55,108 nucleotides of DNA, taken from positions 1 through 55,108 of the forward strand of contig CALMZE010000093.1 in NCBI GenBank assembly GCA_937870585.1, read 5' to 3'. The translations under genes were made by a program, and so were the position numbers. The stretch is from an uncultured Sphingomonadales bacterium. GTDB lineage: Bacteria; Pseudomonadota; Alphaproteobacteria; Sphingomonadales; Sphingomonadaceae. Below the pieces are notes generated by a model. That model was not told where the DNA came from and searched no databases. It was given only the letters and a program-made list of their open reading frames with translations. This document shows, in pieces, positions 17,366 to 25,390 of the stretch; the first letter of the stretch is position 1, and every line of letters begins with the position of its first letter.

Positions 17366-18556
17366 TTGCACAGCCATCATAACGCGCTGGGGCTAGTTGC
17401 TGCCTCTCGACCGGTCCAGCCGGTCACGCTCCTCCGTCCGCACGCTGCACGCCGTGCTGCCCGCTTCTTTGTAGAGAAGTTTCCGGGCAAGGCGCTCTAT
17501 GCCGTGAAGGCCAATCCCTCGCCGGATCTGATTGCGATCCTGTGGGAAAGCGGCATCACGCATTTTGATACAGCGTCTATTGCGGAAATCCGGCTCGTTC
17601 ATCAGATCGCGCCTGAGGCGACCCTGTGCTTCATGCACCCGGTCAAGCCGGAAGAAGCAATCCGCGAGGCCTATTTTGATCATGGCGTACGGACCTTTTC
17701 GCTCGACAGTATGGAAGAGCTGGAAAAGATTGTGCGCGCGACCAGTGGCGCAACCGATCTGACGCTGTGCGTGCGCATCCGTGTTTCGTCCGAGCACTCC
17801 AAGCTCAGCCTGGCTGCCAAATTTGGCGCAGACCCGTCAGAAATGAAGCAACTCCTGATCGCGACGCGTCAGGTGGCCGATGCGCTTGGCATTTGCTTCC
17901 ATGTCGGTTCGCAGGCGATGACGCCCACCGCCTATTCGGATGCGATGGAGCGCGTACGCGCGGCCATCGTCGAATCGGGCGTGACTGTGGACGTGGTCGA
18001 TGTCGGCGGCGGTTTCCCGTCCGTCTATCCCGGCATGGAACCGCCCGCACTCGAACCCTATTTCGAGACGATCCACCGGGCGTTCGAAGATCTGCCGGTC
18101 AGCTATTCATCCGAACTCTGGTGCGAGCCGGGGCGGGCGCTGTCTGCCGAATATAGCTCGCTCGTGGTGCGCGTGGAGCGTCGCCGGGGTGATCAGCTTT
18201 ACATCAATGACGGGGCCTATGGCGCGCTGTTCGATGCCGCACACATCGGGTGGCGTTTCCCGGTCGTGCTGCTGCGCGAACCGGCGAGCGAAGTCCGCGA
18301 TATGCCGTTCAGCTTTTATGGCCCGACCTGCGATGACATGGACCATATGGCGGGGCCGTTCATGCTCCCGGCCGATATTCAGCCCGGAGACTATATCGAA
18401 ATCGGGATGCTTGGTGCCTATGGCTGCGCGATGCGGACCGGCTTCAACGGCTTCGGCAATGGCGCGCGCGTAATTGTCGATGATGAACCGATGGCTTCGC
18501 TCTATATCGAGCAGGACAATGAGGCTGCGCTTCCGTCCAACGTCGTGAAGCTGTAA
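17366..18556 (+). CDS. Ornithine decarboxylase, fold-III PLP enzyme
   Basis: Decarboxylates ornithine to putrescine in the cytosol; 396 residues, alanine-racemase-type barrel. The PLP-binding Lys is K48 in LYAVKANPS, the glycine loop is DVGGGFPSVYPG, the phosphate-binding segment is EPGRAL, and the active-site Cys is in GPTCDDMD, which fits ornithine or ornithine/lysine decarboxylases. The start is a TTG at 17366, well supported by GGAGGT eight bases upstream. The gene is followed by inverted palindromes and then by the deoxyhypusine-synthase-like gene, so the two probably make homospermidine. Lysine as an extra substrate cannot be excluded. Confidence 0.93.
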   Translation: MHSHHNALGLVAASRPVQPVTLLRPHAARRAARFFVEKFPGKALYAVKANPSPDLIAILWESGITHFDTASIAEIRLVHQIAPEATLCFMHPVKPEEAIREAYFDHGVRTFSLDSMEELEKIVRATSGATDLTLCVRIRVSSEHSKLSLAAKFGADPSEMKQLLIATRQVADALGICFHVGSQAMTPTAYSDAMERVRAAIVESGVTVDVVDVGGGFPSVYPGMEPPALEPYFETIHRAFEDLPVSYSSELWCEPGRALSAEYSSLVVRVERRRGDQLYINDGAYGALFDAAHIGWRFPVVLLREPASEVRDMPFSFYGPTCDDMDHMAGPFMLPADIQPGDYIEIGMLGAYGCAMRTGFNGFGNGARVIVDDEPMASLYIEQDNEAALPSNVVKL

Positions 18557-18569
18557 TCTATTTGACGTC

Positions 18570-18643
18570 GCCCCCGCGTAAGCGGGGGCCGCTCTGATGA
18601 TTTAGCACCACTTTCTCAACCCGGCCCCCGCCTTCGCGGGGGC
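18570..18643. repeat. Two inverted GC-rich palindromes
   Basis: GCCCCCGC-GTAA-GCGGGGGC (18570-18589) and GCCCCCGC-CTTC-GCGGGGGC (18624-18643) have the same 8-bp stem. Their flanks (CGTCGCCCCC) match in opposite orientation, so they form an inverted pair like a REP/BIME unit. It separates the two polyamine genes and could stop transcription partly or protect mRNA ends. Confidence 0.75.
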
Positions 18644-18670
18644 GACGCAGTTTGTATGGAGTTTTACTCA

Positions 18671-19723
18671 ATGACCACCACCCAAGCCAACGCGCAGCGC
18701 AAGGCCGAGCTCCTCTCCACGGTTGTCGAACATATCGACATCAAGAGCTTTGACGCGCGCCCGATTATCGATGGCATGAGCAAGATGAGCTTTACCAGCC
18801 GCGATCTGGCGCGCGCCACCAACATCTACAACCAGATGCTGGCCGACAAGGATTGCTCGATCTTCCTCGTCATCGCCGGGTCGACCTCTGCAGGTGGCTG
18901 TATGGACCTTTATGCAGAACTGGTGCGCAACAACATGGTCGATGGCATCGTCGCGACCGGGGCCACGATCGTGGACATGGATTTCTTCGAAGGCCTTGGC
19001 CACAAGCATTATCAGGCGCTGGAAGTGCCCGATGATGATACGCTGCGCTCGCTCTATATCGACCGCATCTATGATACCTATATCGACGAAGAGCAGCTTC
19101 AGGATTGCGACTTCACGATCAACAAGATCGCGAACGAGCTGGAGCCCAAGGCCTATTCCAGCCGCGCCTTCATCCGTGAGATGGGGCGCTACCTCTCGGA
19201 GCATGGCAAGAAGGAAAACAGCCTCGTCAAGCTCGCTTATGAACATGACGTGCCGATCTTCTGCCCGGCCTTTGTGGACTCGTCCGCCGGCTTCGGCCTC
19301 GTCAAGCATCAGGTGGATCAGGCCAAGGCAGGCAAGCCGTATATGATGATCGACGCGGTGGCGGACTTCCGCGAACTGACCGACATCAAGATCAAGGCGG
19401 GCACTACGGGCCTGCTGATGGTGGGCGGTGGCGTGCCGAAGAACTTCATTCAGGATACCGTCGTCTGCGCCGAAATTCTGGGCCATGAAGATGTGGAAGT
19501 CCACAAATATGCCGTCCAGATCACTGTTGCGGACGTGCGCGATGGGGCCTGTTCCTCCTCCACGCTTCAGGAAGCGGCGAGCTGGGGCAAGGTCAACACG
19601 GGCATTGAACAGATGGTGTTTGCCGAAGCTGGCTCAGTGATGCCGCTTCTGGCGTCTGACGCCTATCATCGCGGGCTTTGGAAGGATCGTCCGGTCCGCA
19701 AATGGGGTGCGATCTTCGGATAA
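18671..19723 (+). CDS. Deoxyhypusine synthase-like protein, probable homospermidine synthase
   Basis: A 350-residue member of the deoxyhypusine synthase superfamily. The catalytic-lysine region is VGGGVPKNFIQ with K257, and the late motif EAASWGKV matches the SWGK motif of the family. Bacteria have no eIF5A to modify; bacterial relatives transfer an aminobutyl group to putrescine or related amines. With the ornithine decarboxylase just upstream and homospermidine being the main polyamine of sphingomonads, homospermidine synthesis is the best guess. The ATG at 18671 has TGGAG nine bases before it; an ATG at 18656 is less suitable. Confidence 0.85.
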   Translation: MTTTQANAQRKAELLSTVVEHIDIKSFDARPIIDGMSKMSFTSRDLARATNIYNQMLADKDCSIFLVIAGSTSAGGCMDLYAELVRNNMVDGIVATGATIVDMDFFEGLGHKHYQALEVPDDDTLRSLYIDRIYDTYIDEEQLQDCDFTINKIANELEPKAYSSRAFIREMGRYLSEHGKKENSLVKLAYEHDVPIFCPAFVDSSAGFGLVKHQVDQAKAGKPYMMIDAVADFRELTDIKIKAGTTGLLMVGGGVPKNFIQDTVVCAEILGHEDVEVHKYAVQITVADVRDGACSSSTLQEAASWGKVNTGIEQMVFAEAGSVMPLLASDAYHRGLWKDRPVRKWGAIFG

Positions 19724-19744
19724 GAGTGAGAAACACTGAGCGAC

Positions 19745-19859
19745 CCGTTCGCCCTGAGCCTGTCGAAGGGCTGCCTTTACCTGATGCCAAAGCGCCCAGT
19801 GAAGGAAAGTGGTTGTTGCTTCGCAACGCCTTCGGCCCCGACAAGCTCAGCACGAGCGG
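19745..19859. repeat. REP-like repeat pair in inverted orientation
   Basis: The element at 19745-19771 contains CCCTGAGCCTGTCGAAGG, and a degenerate inverted copy at 19829-19859 contains CGACAAGCTCAGCACGAGCG. Both have the CTGAGC-TGTCG core of a repeat family widespread in sphingomonad genomes. Spacing and orientation make a BIME-like unit. It lies between the polyamine gene and the convergent L,D-transpeptidase gene. Confidence 0.7.
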
Positions 19860-19869
19860 TGTTGCTGAA

Positions 19870-21027
19870 TTACGCCCCGCAATTCTTTTGCGGGGCGGAC
19901 GCTGCTGATATTTTCAAAACGTCGCGGCCATAAATGTCCGGGTAAAAGCGCACTTTTCCGCCAGCATCCACGCCTGCGGTGAAATAGCCAATGTAAACCG
20001 GGATGGGCGCCTTGAGCGGCACCATCTGCGTTTGCGCGGACTTCACGATGGCATCGGCCTTGGCGCGCGTCACTGATCCTTCGAGCAAGGTCGCTGCGAA
20101 ATCCAGTGCATTGCCGACACGAATGCAACCATGGCTATAGGCGCGCACGGGCAGGGCGAAGTGGCGCTTGCTTGGCGTATCGTGCAGATAAATGGCCTGC
20201 GGGTTGGGCATGACCAGCTTCATCTGCCCGAGTGCATTGGTCGCGCCCGGCTTCTGGCGGATGCGGCCCTGATCCAGCACATAGCCTCGCGCAGCCGCTA
20301 CAGCCGGTGAACCCCTCATCAGTGCGCCGACGCTTTCCTTGATGATGCTTTGCGGCACTTCCCACCAGGGATTATAGATTACGCCGGAAACCTGTGCCGA
20401 AAGGACCGGCGTCGGCGTGCTGAGTTTGCCAACCACCACCGGCCAAGTTCGCGCGGGCTTTCCGGTCTCTTCCAATGTGGCCTCAAAAGCAGGCACATTC
20501 ACGATAATATGACGCGGCTCCAGCTCAAGCGGCATCCAGCGCCAGCGCTCCATATTGAGAGCCAGACTGCGTTTGCGTACGGCGTTGCTCTCAACAGAAT
20601 AGGCGGCTTTGAGCTTCGCATAATCATGATGGCGCGGGGTCAGCGCCTTGAAGAACCCATCCAGATCATTGGCGGCAAGAGCCGTGGTGAGCCGCGCATC
20701 CAGATCAATCGCCTCGTCTGCACTGTCGATTATCCCCCAGCCATTGCGCGCATTGCGCGGCGTTGTACCCAGAAGTAGATTGCGCCCCAATTGCAACGCG
20801 ATGTCGCGAGCGGTTCGATCAGCAAGAGCCGCGTCACCTGTACTGATGGCTTCATCGAGTCCGGCAAGTGGCAGAACGGGCAAGGCGTCTGCGGTTGCCG
20901 AAGCAACAGCAGCGCGCAACTGGACGATCTGGGTGGCGCTCCATTGCGGCAGAGGCGGTGCCTCCGGCACAGGCTCCTGCGCACAGGCTGCGACCGGTGC
21001 GAGGCCCAAAAACAGCAAACGCTTCAT
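19870..21027 (-). CDS. L,D-transpeptidase (YcbB/LdtD-like), putative lipoprotein
   Basis: About 385 residues from MKRLLFLGLAPVAACAQ, where VAAC resembles a lipobox. The catalytic YkuD motif is RAYSHGCIRVGNA with the nucleophilic Cys, in the C-terminal third; the preceding region (about 30-190) matches the scaffold and capping part of YcbB-type enzymes. It makes 3-3 cross-links in peptidoglycan, in the periplasm. The start at 21027 is preferred to upstream in-frame codons. Divergent from the second L,D-transpeptidase-family gene with 89 bases between. Confidence 0.88.
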   Translation of the reverse strand: MKRLLFLGLAPVAACAQEPVPEAPPLPQWSATQIVQLRAAVASATADALPVLPLAGLDEAISTGDAALADRTARDIALQLGRNLLLGTTPRNARNGWGIIDSADEAIDLDARLTTALAANDLDGFFKALTPRHHDYAKLKAAYSVESNAVRKRSLALNMERWRWMPLELEPRHIIVNVPAFEATLEETGKPARTWPVVVGKLSTPTPVLSAQVSGVIYNPWWEVPQSIIKESVGALMRGSPAVAAARGYVLDQGRIRQKPGATNALGQMKLVMPNPQAIYLHDTPSKRHFALPVRAYSHGCIRVGNALDFAATLLEGSVTRAKADAIVKSAQTQMVPLKAPIPVYIGYFTAGVDAGGKVRFYPDIYGRDVLKISAASAPQKNCGA

Positions 21028-21116
21028 ATGAACCGACCCGAAATTGCGACGCGATGCGACAAAAGCTCTGGTGCGCACTGGAAAACAGTCGAGGCCATTG
21101 CTATTTTGCGGCCATC

Positions 21117-21713
21117 ATGTCGTGGAACAGACGCAGCTTTCTGGCAAGAGGTTTGGCCGCAACCGGCGCGCTGGCTGTCGCGCGCTCTGCTTTGGCAGGC
21201 ACACCGGGCAATGCCCCGCGATTGATGGATCAGGCGATGGACGCGTTGGCGCGGCACGGCAGCAAGGTTCGGCAGCGCGATGTTGTTGGCATTGTCGATT
21301 TTGCCGCTCCGTCGCGCGCACCGCGTTTTCATCTGGTCGATCTGGCCGCAGGCAAGGTGGATACGCTGCTGGTCGCGCACGGAAAGGGCTCTGACCCCGG
21401 ACATAGCGGCTGGTTGCAGAAATTTTCCAATGTGCCGGGTTCCGAAGCCTCCTCCAGCGGTGCTTATCTCACCGGTGAGGAATATATTGGCAAACATGGC
21501 CGTTCGCAGCGCCTGATCGGTCTCGATCCCAGCAACGATTTGGCAGAAGAGCGAGCCATCGTGATCCATGCAGCGGATTATGTCAGCGCGGAAGTTTTGC
21601 AGACGCAAGGTAAGCTCGGCCGCAGTCAGGGCTGCTTTGCCGTGCGGCAGGAAGACCTCGACTCCGTGCTGGCCCGGCTGGGCGAAGGGCGGCTGATCTT
21701 TGCGGGGCGATAG
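21117..21713 (+). CDS. YkuD_2-type murein L,D-transpeptidase-like protein, Tat-exported
   Basis: A 198-residue exported protein. The N-terminus MSWNRRSFLARGLAATGAL is a twin-arginine signal peptide ending near SALA. The catalytic-type motif GRSQGCFAV near residue 170 and the earlier HGKGSDP and SSSGAYLTGEEY segments are those of the YkuD_2 family. Periplasmic peptidoglycan remodelling is the expected role. It lies back to back with a classical L,D-transpeptidase gene. The ribosome site is weak. Confidence 0.85.
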   Translation: MSWNRRSFLARGLAATGALAVARSALAGTPGNAPRLMDQAMDALARHGSKVRQRDVVGIVDFAAPSRAPRFHLVDLAAGKVDTLLVAHGKGSDPGHSGWLQKFSNVPGSEASSSGAYLTGEEYIGKHGRSQRLIGLDPSNDLAEERAIVIHAADYVSAEVLQTQGKLGRSQGCFAVRQEDLDSVLARLGEGRLIFAGR

Positions 21714-21788
21714 TCTGCCCGAAATCGCGTAACTTCGTCGGCACCCCGTTTCAATTGACAACGCATCAACCATGATGCAGCCTTCACA

Positions 21789-21804
21789 CTCCAACGCGTT
21801 GGAG
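21789..21804 (+). promoter_or_regulatory. 16-base perfect palindrome over the MAPEG ribosome-binding site
   Basis: CTCCAACGCGTTGGAG is an exact palindrome whose right arm contains the GGAG of the Shine-Dalgarno, 10 bases before the first MAPEG ATG. In RNA it can fold as a 6-bp stem with a CGCG loop that hides GGAG. As DNA it could bind a dimeric regulator. Confidence 0.5.
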
Positions 21805-21814
21805 GGGAAAAATC

Positions 21815-22252
21815 ATGGAAAACACGATATTGGCACCAGCCGCCGTGCTGGTGTTCTGGTCGTTGCTGATGCTGTTATGGACAGCGGCGACTCGGTTTCC
21901 GGCCATTGCCAAATCGGGCATGGACATGAAGAACGCGCCGCCGGGTGGGCGCGGTCAGGATCTAGACAGGGTCTTGCCGCCGCAAGTGCAGTGGAAATCG
22001 CATAATTACGCGCATCTGATGGAACAGCCGACGATCTTCTATGCGACAGTGGCTATACTGGCCCTGTCTGGCGTGGGGGGCGGAATCAACACGCAACTGG
22101 CGTGGGGCTATACCGGCCTGCGCATCCTGCATTCGATCTGGCAGGCGACTGTCAACACCATCATACCCGTCCGGTTTGGCCTGTTCGTCCTTTCTACAAT
22201 GTGCCTCCTGGCCCTGTCCGTAAACGCGCTGCGCGTCACTTTGGGAGCGTAA
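21815..22252 (+). CDS. MAPEG family membrane protein, first copy
   Basis: A 145-residue, four-helix integral membrane protein of the MAPEG family (membrane-associated proteins in eicosanoid and glutathione metabolism). Family features are the WKSHNYAHLMEQPTIFYA segment and YTGLRILHSIWQATVN. Eukaryotic relatives use glutathione; bacterial MAPEG proteins are mostly uncharacterised. GGAGGGG precedes the ATG. The second copy starts 3 bases after its stop, so they form a two-gene operon. Confidence 0.9.
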   Translation: MENTILAPAAVLVFWSLLMLLWTAATRFPAIAKSGMDMKNAPPGGRGQDLDRVLPPQVQWKSHNYAHLMEQPTIFYATVAILALSGVGGGINTQLAWGYTGLRILHSIWQATVNTIIPVRFGLFVLSTMCLLALSVNALRVTLGA

Positions 22253-22255
22253 CTC

Positions 22256-22684
22256 ATGAATGCTCAAATCTTGCAGCCCGTGGTGGCATTGGCCGTCTGG
22301 ACGATGGTGATGTGGGTGTGGATGTATGTCACGCGCATTCCCGCGATGGGCGCCGCGAAGGTGGATGCCGACGCGCTGGTTCAGCAAGGCGCGAAATCGC
22401 TCGATGAACTGCTGCCCGCTCAGGTTCAGTGGAAGGCGCAGAATTACAATCATCTGCATGAAGCGCCGACTGTCTTCTATGCGGTGGCACTGGCTCTTGC
22501 GCTGCTGGGCGCGGGCAATGGCTTCAATGCGACGCTCGCTTGGATTTATGTCGGGCTGCGCGTGGTCCACAGCCTTGTGCAGGCGACTGTCAACAAGGTG
22601 ATGCTGAGATTCCTGATCTTCGCTTTGTCCAGCCTCGTCCTGATGATGCTGACAGCCCATGCCGCCATGGTGGCGTTCGCCTGA
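22256..22684 (+). CDS. MAPEG family membrane protein, second copy
   Basis: A 142-residue paralogue of the preceding gene, with the same motifs in the same order (VQWKAQNYNHLHEAPTVFYA; YVGLRVVHSLVQATVN). The pair arose by tandem duplication and has diverged considerably outside these motifs. Because MAPEG proteins act as trimers, the two copies might form mixed complexes; this is inference. A hairpin at 22701-22727 follows. Confidence 0.9.
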   Translation: MNAQILQPVVALAVWTMVMWVWMYVTRIPAMGAAKVDADALVQQGAKSLDELLPAQVQWKAQNYNHLHEAPTVFYAVALALALLGAGNGFNATLAWIYVGLRVVHSLVQATVNKVMLRFLIFALSSLVLMMLTAHAAMVAFA

Positions 22685-22700
22685 TCAAGAGCGAGACGTG

Positions 22701-22727
22701 CCGGGATCAGCCTTGATCTGATCCCGG
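22701..22727 (+). terminator. Hairpin after the MAPEG pair
   Basis: CCGGGATCAG (22701-22710) and CTGATCCCGG (22718-22727) form a perfect 10-bp stem with a 7-base loop, 16 bases after the second MAPEG stop. The following bases (CATTTCA) are not a real T-run, so termination may be weak. The stem overlaps the 3' end of the small gene on the other strand. Confidence 0.55.
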
Positions 22728-22841
22728 CATTTCAGGGCACTTTTCCGCGCTGGATTCCGCAGATCCGGCTTTGCGTTTGCGCAGATTGGCCCGCAGGGCA
22801 GCGGCCAGTCGCTCTTCTTTTGTCAGCTTTTTATCACTCAT
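22707..22841 (-). CDS. Small basic protein, 44 residues
   Basis: MSDKKLTKEERLAAALRANL followed by RKRKAGS and ending after GSDQG. The start resembles short conserved hypothetical proteins of sphingomonads that begin with a KxLTKEERLAAALRANLRRRK-type stretch. It is helical and basic in the middle, so RNA or DNA binding is possible but unproven. Convergent with the MAPEG genes; its stop lies inside the hairpin at 22701-22727. Confidence 0.6.
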   Translation of the reverse strand: MSDKKLTKEERLAAALRANLRKRKAGSAESSAEKCPEMPGSDQG

Positions 22842-22865
22842 GGCGCTTAAAGTGCCACGAGCGCC

Positions 22866-22894
22866 TTGACCGGTCTACACGATTTGTTCATAGG
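22866..22894 (+). promoter_or_regulatory. Possible promoter of tRNA-Thr
   Basis: TTGACC (22866-22871), 17 bases, CATAGG (22889-22894). The -35 is good and the -10 poor. The predicted start would be about 40 bases before the tRNA. Confidence 0.4.
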
Positions 22895-22939
22895 CGCGCG
22901 TCATTGGACGGCGCAGCGGGTTTCCACCGCGCCTTTCAC

Positions 22940-23014
<75 letters not shown>

Positions 23015-23121
23015 CTTCCTTTCCATTAACCCTAACGACCCGTTTACATTCGGGCCTGTGCGGCGCAGACTTTGCGTTCGGGCGCGTGGAGTTTCGTCAT
23101 GCGCGGGGAAGGGAGAGTATC

Positions 23122-23838
23122 ATGAAATCTCTGAATGCGTTGTCTGCCGAGCTGCTCGGTACATTCTGGCTGGTGCTGGGGGGCTGTGGAAGTGCGGTAC
23201 TGGCGGCCAAGGGCATTGGCTTGCTTGGCGTGTCGCTGGCGTTCGGCCTGACAGTGTTGACAGGTGCTGTGGCGTTCGGCCCGATTTCGGGCGGCCATTT
23301 CAATCCGGCTGTCACGTTCGGCTTGTGGGCTGGCGGTCGCTTCCCGCAGCGCAACGTGCTGCCTTATGTGCTCGCGCAGGTTGTGGGTGCGACGATTGCG
23401 GCGGCGGTCATTTACATCATCGCAAGCGGCAAGGCGGGCGTGGATACATCCAGCATCGGCCTTGCCACCAATGGCTTTGGCGAGCATTCTCCGTTGCACT
23501 ATGGCGCTTTGGCGGCCTTCGTCACTGAATTCGTGCTGACCGCGGCCTTCCTGTACATCATCATGGGGGCGACAGCACCGGGCGCGAATCCGGCACTGGC
23601 GCCGATTGCCATCGGCCTTGGCCTGACGCTGATCCACCTGATCTCGATTCCCGTCACCAATACTTCGGTCAACCCGGCGAGGTCCACCGGCCCGGCACTG
23701 CTGGAAGGCGGCATCGCGCTTCAGCAGATCTGGATGTTCTGGCTCGCTCCGATCTTGGGCGGCATCTTCGGGGCTTGGCTCTACAATCAGGTCTCGCGCC
23801 CGGACGTGATCGAAGACGAAGGCGAATACGAAGATTGA
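23122..23838 (+). CDS. aqpZ: Aquaporin Z
   Basis: Water channel of the inner membrane, 238 residues, six helices and two half-helices. Both signature loops are intact: [13 protein letters not shown] and [14 protein letters not shown]. The Arg of the selectivity filter follows the second NPA. The start is the ATG at 23122 ([13 protein letters not shown]) with AAGGGAGAG upstream; longer frames run into the tRNA gene and are not real. The C-terminus ends in an acidic tail (DEGEYED). Confidence 0.96.
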   Translation: MKSLNALSAELLGTFWLVLGGCGSAVLAAKGIGLLGVSLAFGLTVLTGAVAFGPISGGHFNPAVTFGLWAGGRFPQRNVLPYVLAQVVGATIAAAVIYIIASGKAGVDTSSIGLATNGFGEHSPLHYGALAAFVTEFVLTAAFLYIIMGATAPGANPALAPIAIGLGLTLIHLISIPVTNTSVNPARSTGPALLEGGIALQQIWMFWLAPILGGIFGAWLYNQVSRPDVIEDEGEYED

Positions 23839-23878
23839 CCGGTTGACCGTCCAGCCTTCCCCCGTGCAAGGGGCGGGC

Positions 23879-24797
23879 ATGGGCGAACTGCTTCACACGG
23901 ATGACAGCAGGAGCACGGGGCAAGGCCGCGTGCTCCTTGCTTTTGCGGCTGTCACCCTGATCTGGGGAACGACCTGGTTTGTGATCAAGGGCCAGCTGGG
24001 CGTCGTTCCGCCCTCATGGTCGGTTGCCTACCGCTTTCTGCTGGGCTCTGCTGTGATGTTCGCGGTCGCGCTCATTACGCGCGAACGGATCTGGCTGGAT
24101 CGGCGCGCGATTGGCTTTGTCAGCCTGTTTGGCATCGCCCAATTCTGCTTCAACTTCAATTTCGTCTATCGTGCGGAGCAATATGTAACCTCCGGACTGG
24201 TCGCGGTGGTCTTTGCGCTGCTGTTCGTGCCCAACACGCTCTTTGCGCGACTGTTTCTCGGGCAGACGTTCAGCCGCCGTTTTCTCGTCGGATCGCTCGT
24301 TGCCCTGTGCGGCATAGGGCTGCTGTTCGCGCAAGAGGCGAGTGGGACGGCCTCAGCCCGCTCTGCAACGCTCACAGGCATCGCCTTTACGCTTGCAGGG
24401 GTTGTCTCTGCCTCCACGGCCAATGTGATGCAGGCGAGCCCCACAGCGCGTCGCCTGTCGATGGTCGCCATGCTGGCCTGGGGGATGTTGATTGGCGGGC
24501 TGATTGATGCGGCCTGGGCCTGGATTACCACCGGTCCACCTGTGGTCGATCCGCATCCGGCCTATTTTCTGGGCCTCGCCTATCTGGGCGCGATTGCCAG
24601 CGCTCTGGCTTTCACTCTATTTCTGGACGATCCGCCAGCTGGGGCCGGGCAAGGCGGCCTATTCCAGCGTTGTCATCCCCGTCATCGCGATGGGTATCTC
24701 CACATTCGCTGAAGGCTATCAGTGGAGCGCGCTTTCCATTGGTGGTGGCGTGCTGGCGTTGATGGGTATGGTGATTGCTCTTGGCCGACGTGCCTAG
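23879..24797 (+). pseudogene. EamA/DMT-type transporter gene with a frameshift
   Basis: The first frame encodes about 245 residues of a ten-helix drug/metabolite transporter (VTLIWGTTWFVIKGQLG near the N-terminus) up to ASALAFTL. The reading then continues in the +1 frame as YFWTIRQLGPGKAAYSSVV and on to IGGGVLALMGMVIALGRRA, stopping at 24797. The break is at 24616-24618, where TTCACTCTATTTCTGG looks like a loss of one CT from a CTCT repeat. The rejoined protein would be about 307 residues, the family norm. Either a recent pseudogene or a sequencing error. The ATG at 23879 has AAGGGG upstream. Confidence 0.8.
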
Positions 24798-25096
24798 CGC
24801 GCGCGATGCTCCAAGACGGCCGAGAGGGGGAGTGGCGCATAAAGGTGTGGAAACAGGGCGCCGCCGCGCGAGACTTCCCATTTGAGCGCATCGCCAAAGC
24901 CCGTCAGATCAATGGTGGCCACTATCAGTCCACTCTGGCCTGCAAAATGCTTGGCGAGAGTCTCCTCCACCTGATCCGCCGTCGACATGTGGATATAGCC
25001 GTCGGCCAGATCAACAGGCGCGCCCTGAAACACGCCATCGCGATCAAACTGTGTCCATTGGTCTGCGGTGAAAATCTTGAAGGCCGTGTTCGTCAT
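24794..25096 (-). CDS. DUF952 family protein
   Basis: A 100-residue cytosolic protein with the DUF952 pattern: an early aromatic block FKIFTADQWTQFDRDGVF, then DLADGYIHMSTADQVEETL, and the end HLYAPLPLSAVLEH. The fold is similar to that of ADP-ribosyltransferase-like small proteins, but the function is unknown. Its stop overlaps the transporter stop on the other strand by a few bases. Divergent from the DUF1192 gene with about 45 bases between starts (17 if the upstream ATG of that gene is used). Confidence 0.85.
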   Translation of the reverse strand: MTNTAFKIFTADQWTQFDRDGVFQGAPVDLADGYIHMSTADQVEETLAKHFAGQSGLIVATIDLTGFGDALKWEVSRGGALFPHLYAPLPLSAVLEHRAR

Positions 25097-25140
25097 GCTT
25101 CGATATTGACACTATGGCGTCAACGCGCAACCCTTTGAGC

Positions 25141-25338
25141 ATGGACCTCGACGACATCCTACCGCGCCGTGCGGACGATCCGCTGGTTTTGCTGACAAAG
25201 CAGGATCTTGACCCCTTTTCCGTGGATGAGCTGAAAATGCGCATTGCGGTTCTGGAGGCGGAGATTGCGCGTGTGCGCCAGAAAATTGAAGGCGCTGTTA
25301 ACCATCTTGCAAGCGCCGAAGCCTTATTCAAGCAGTGA
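25141..25338 (+). CDS. DUF1192 family protein
   Basis: A short acidic coiled-coil protein, about 65 residues from MDLDDILPRRADDPLVLL. The DUF1192 pattern is clear: KQDLDPFSVDELKMRIAVLE and the following heptad-like helix with KIEGAV. Function unknown; such genes are common in alphaproteobacteria. An ATG at 25114 in frame would add 9 residues; neither start has a good ribosome site, and family length favours 25141. It ends 52 bases before clpA. Confidence 0.8.
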   Translation: MDLDDILPRRADDPLVLLTKQDLDPFSVDELKMRIAVLEAEIARVRQKIEGAVNHLASAEALFKQ

Positions 25339-25390
25339 CTTGATGTTTGCGTGGAGACGCCCGACATAGGGACCAAGGAGTTATTGCACC

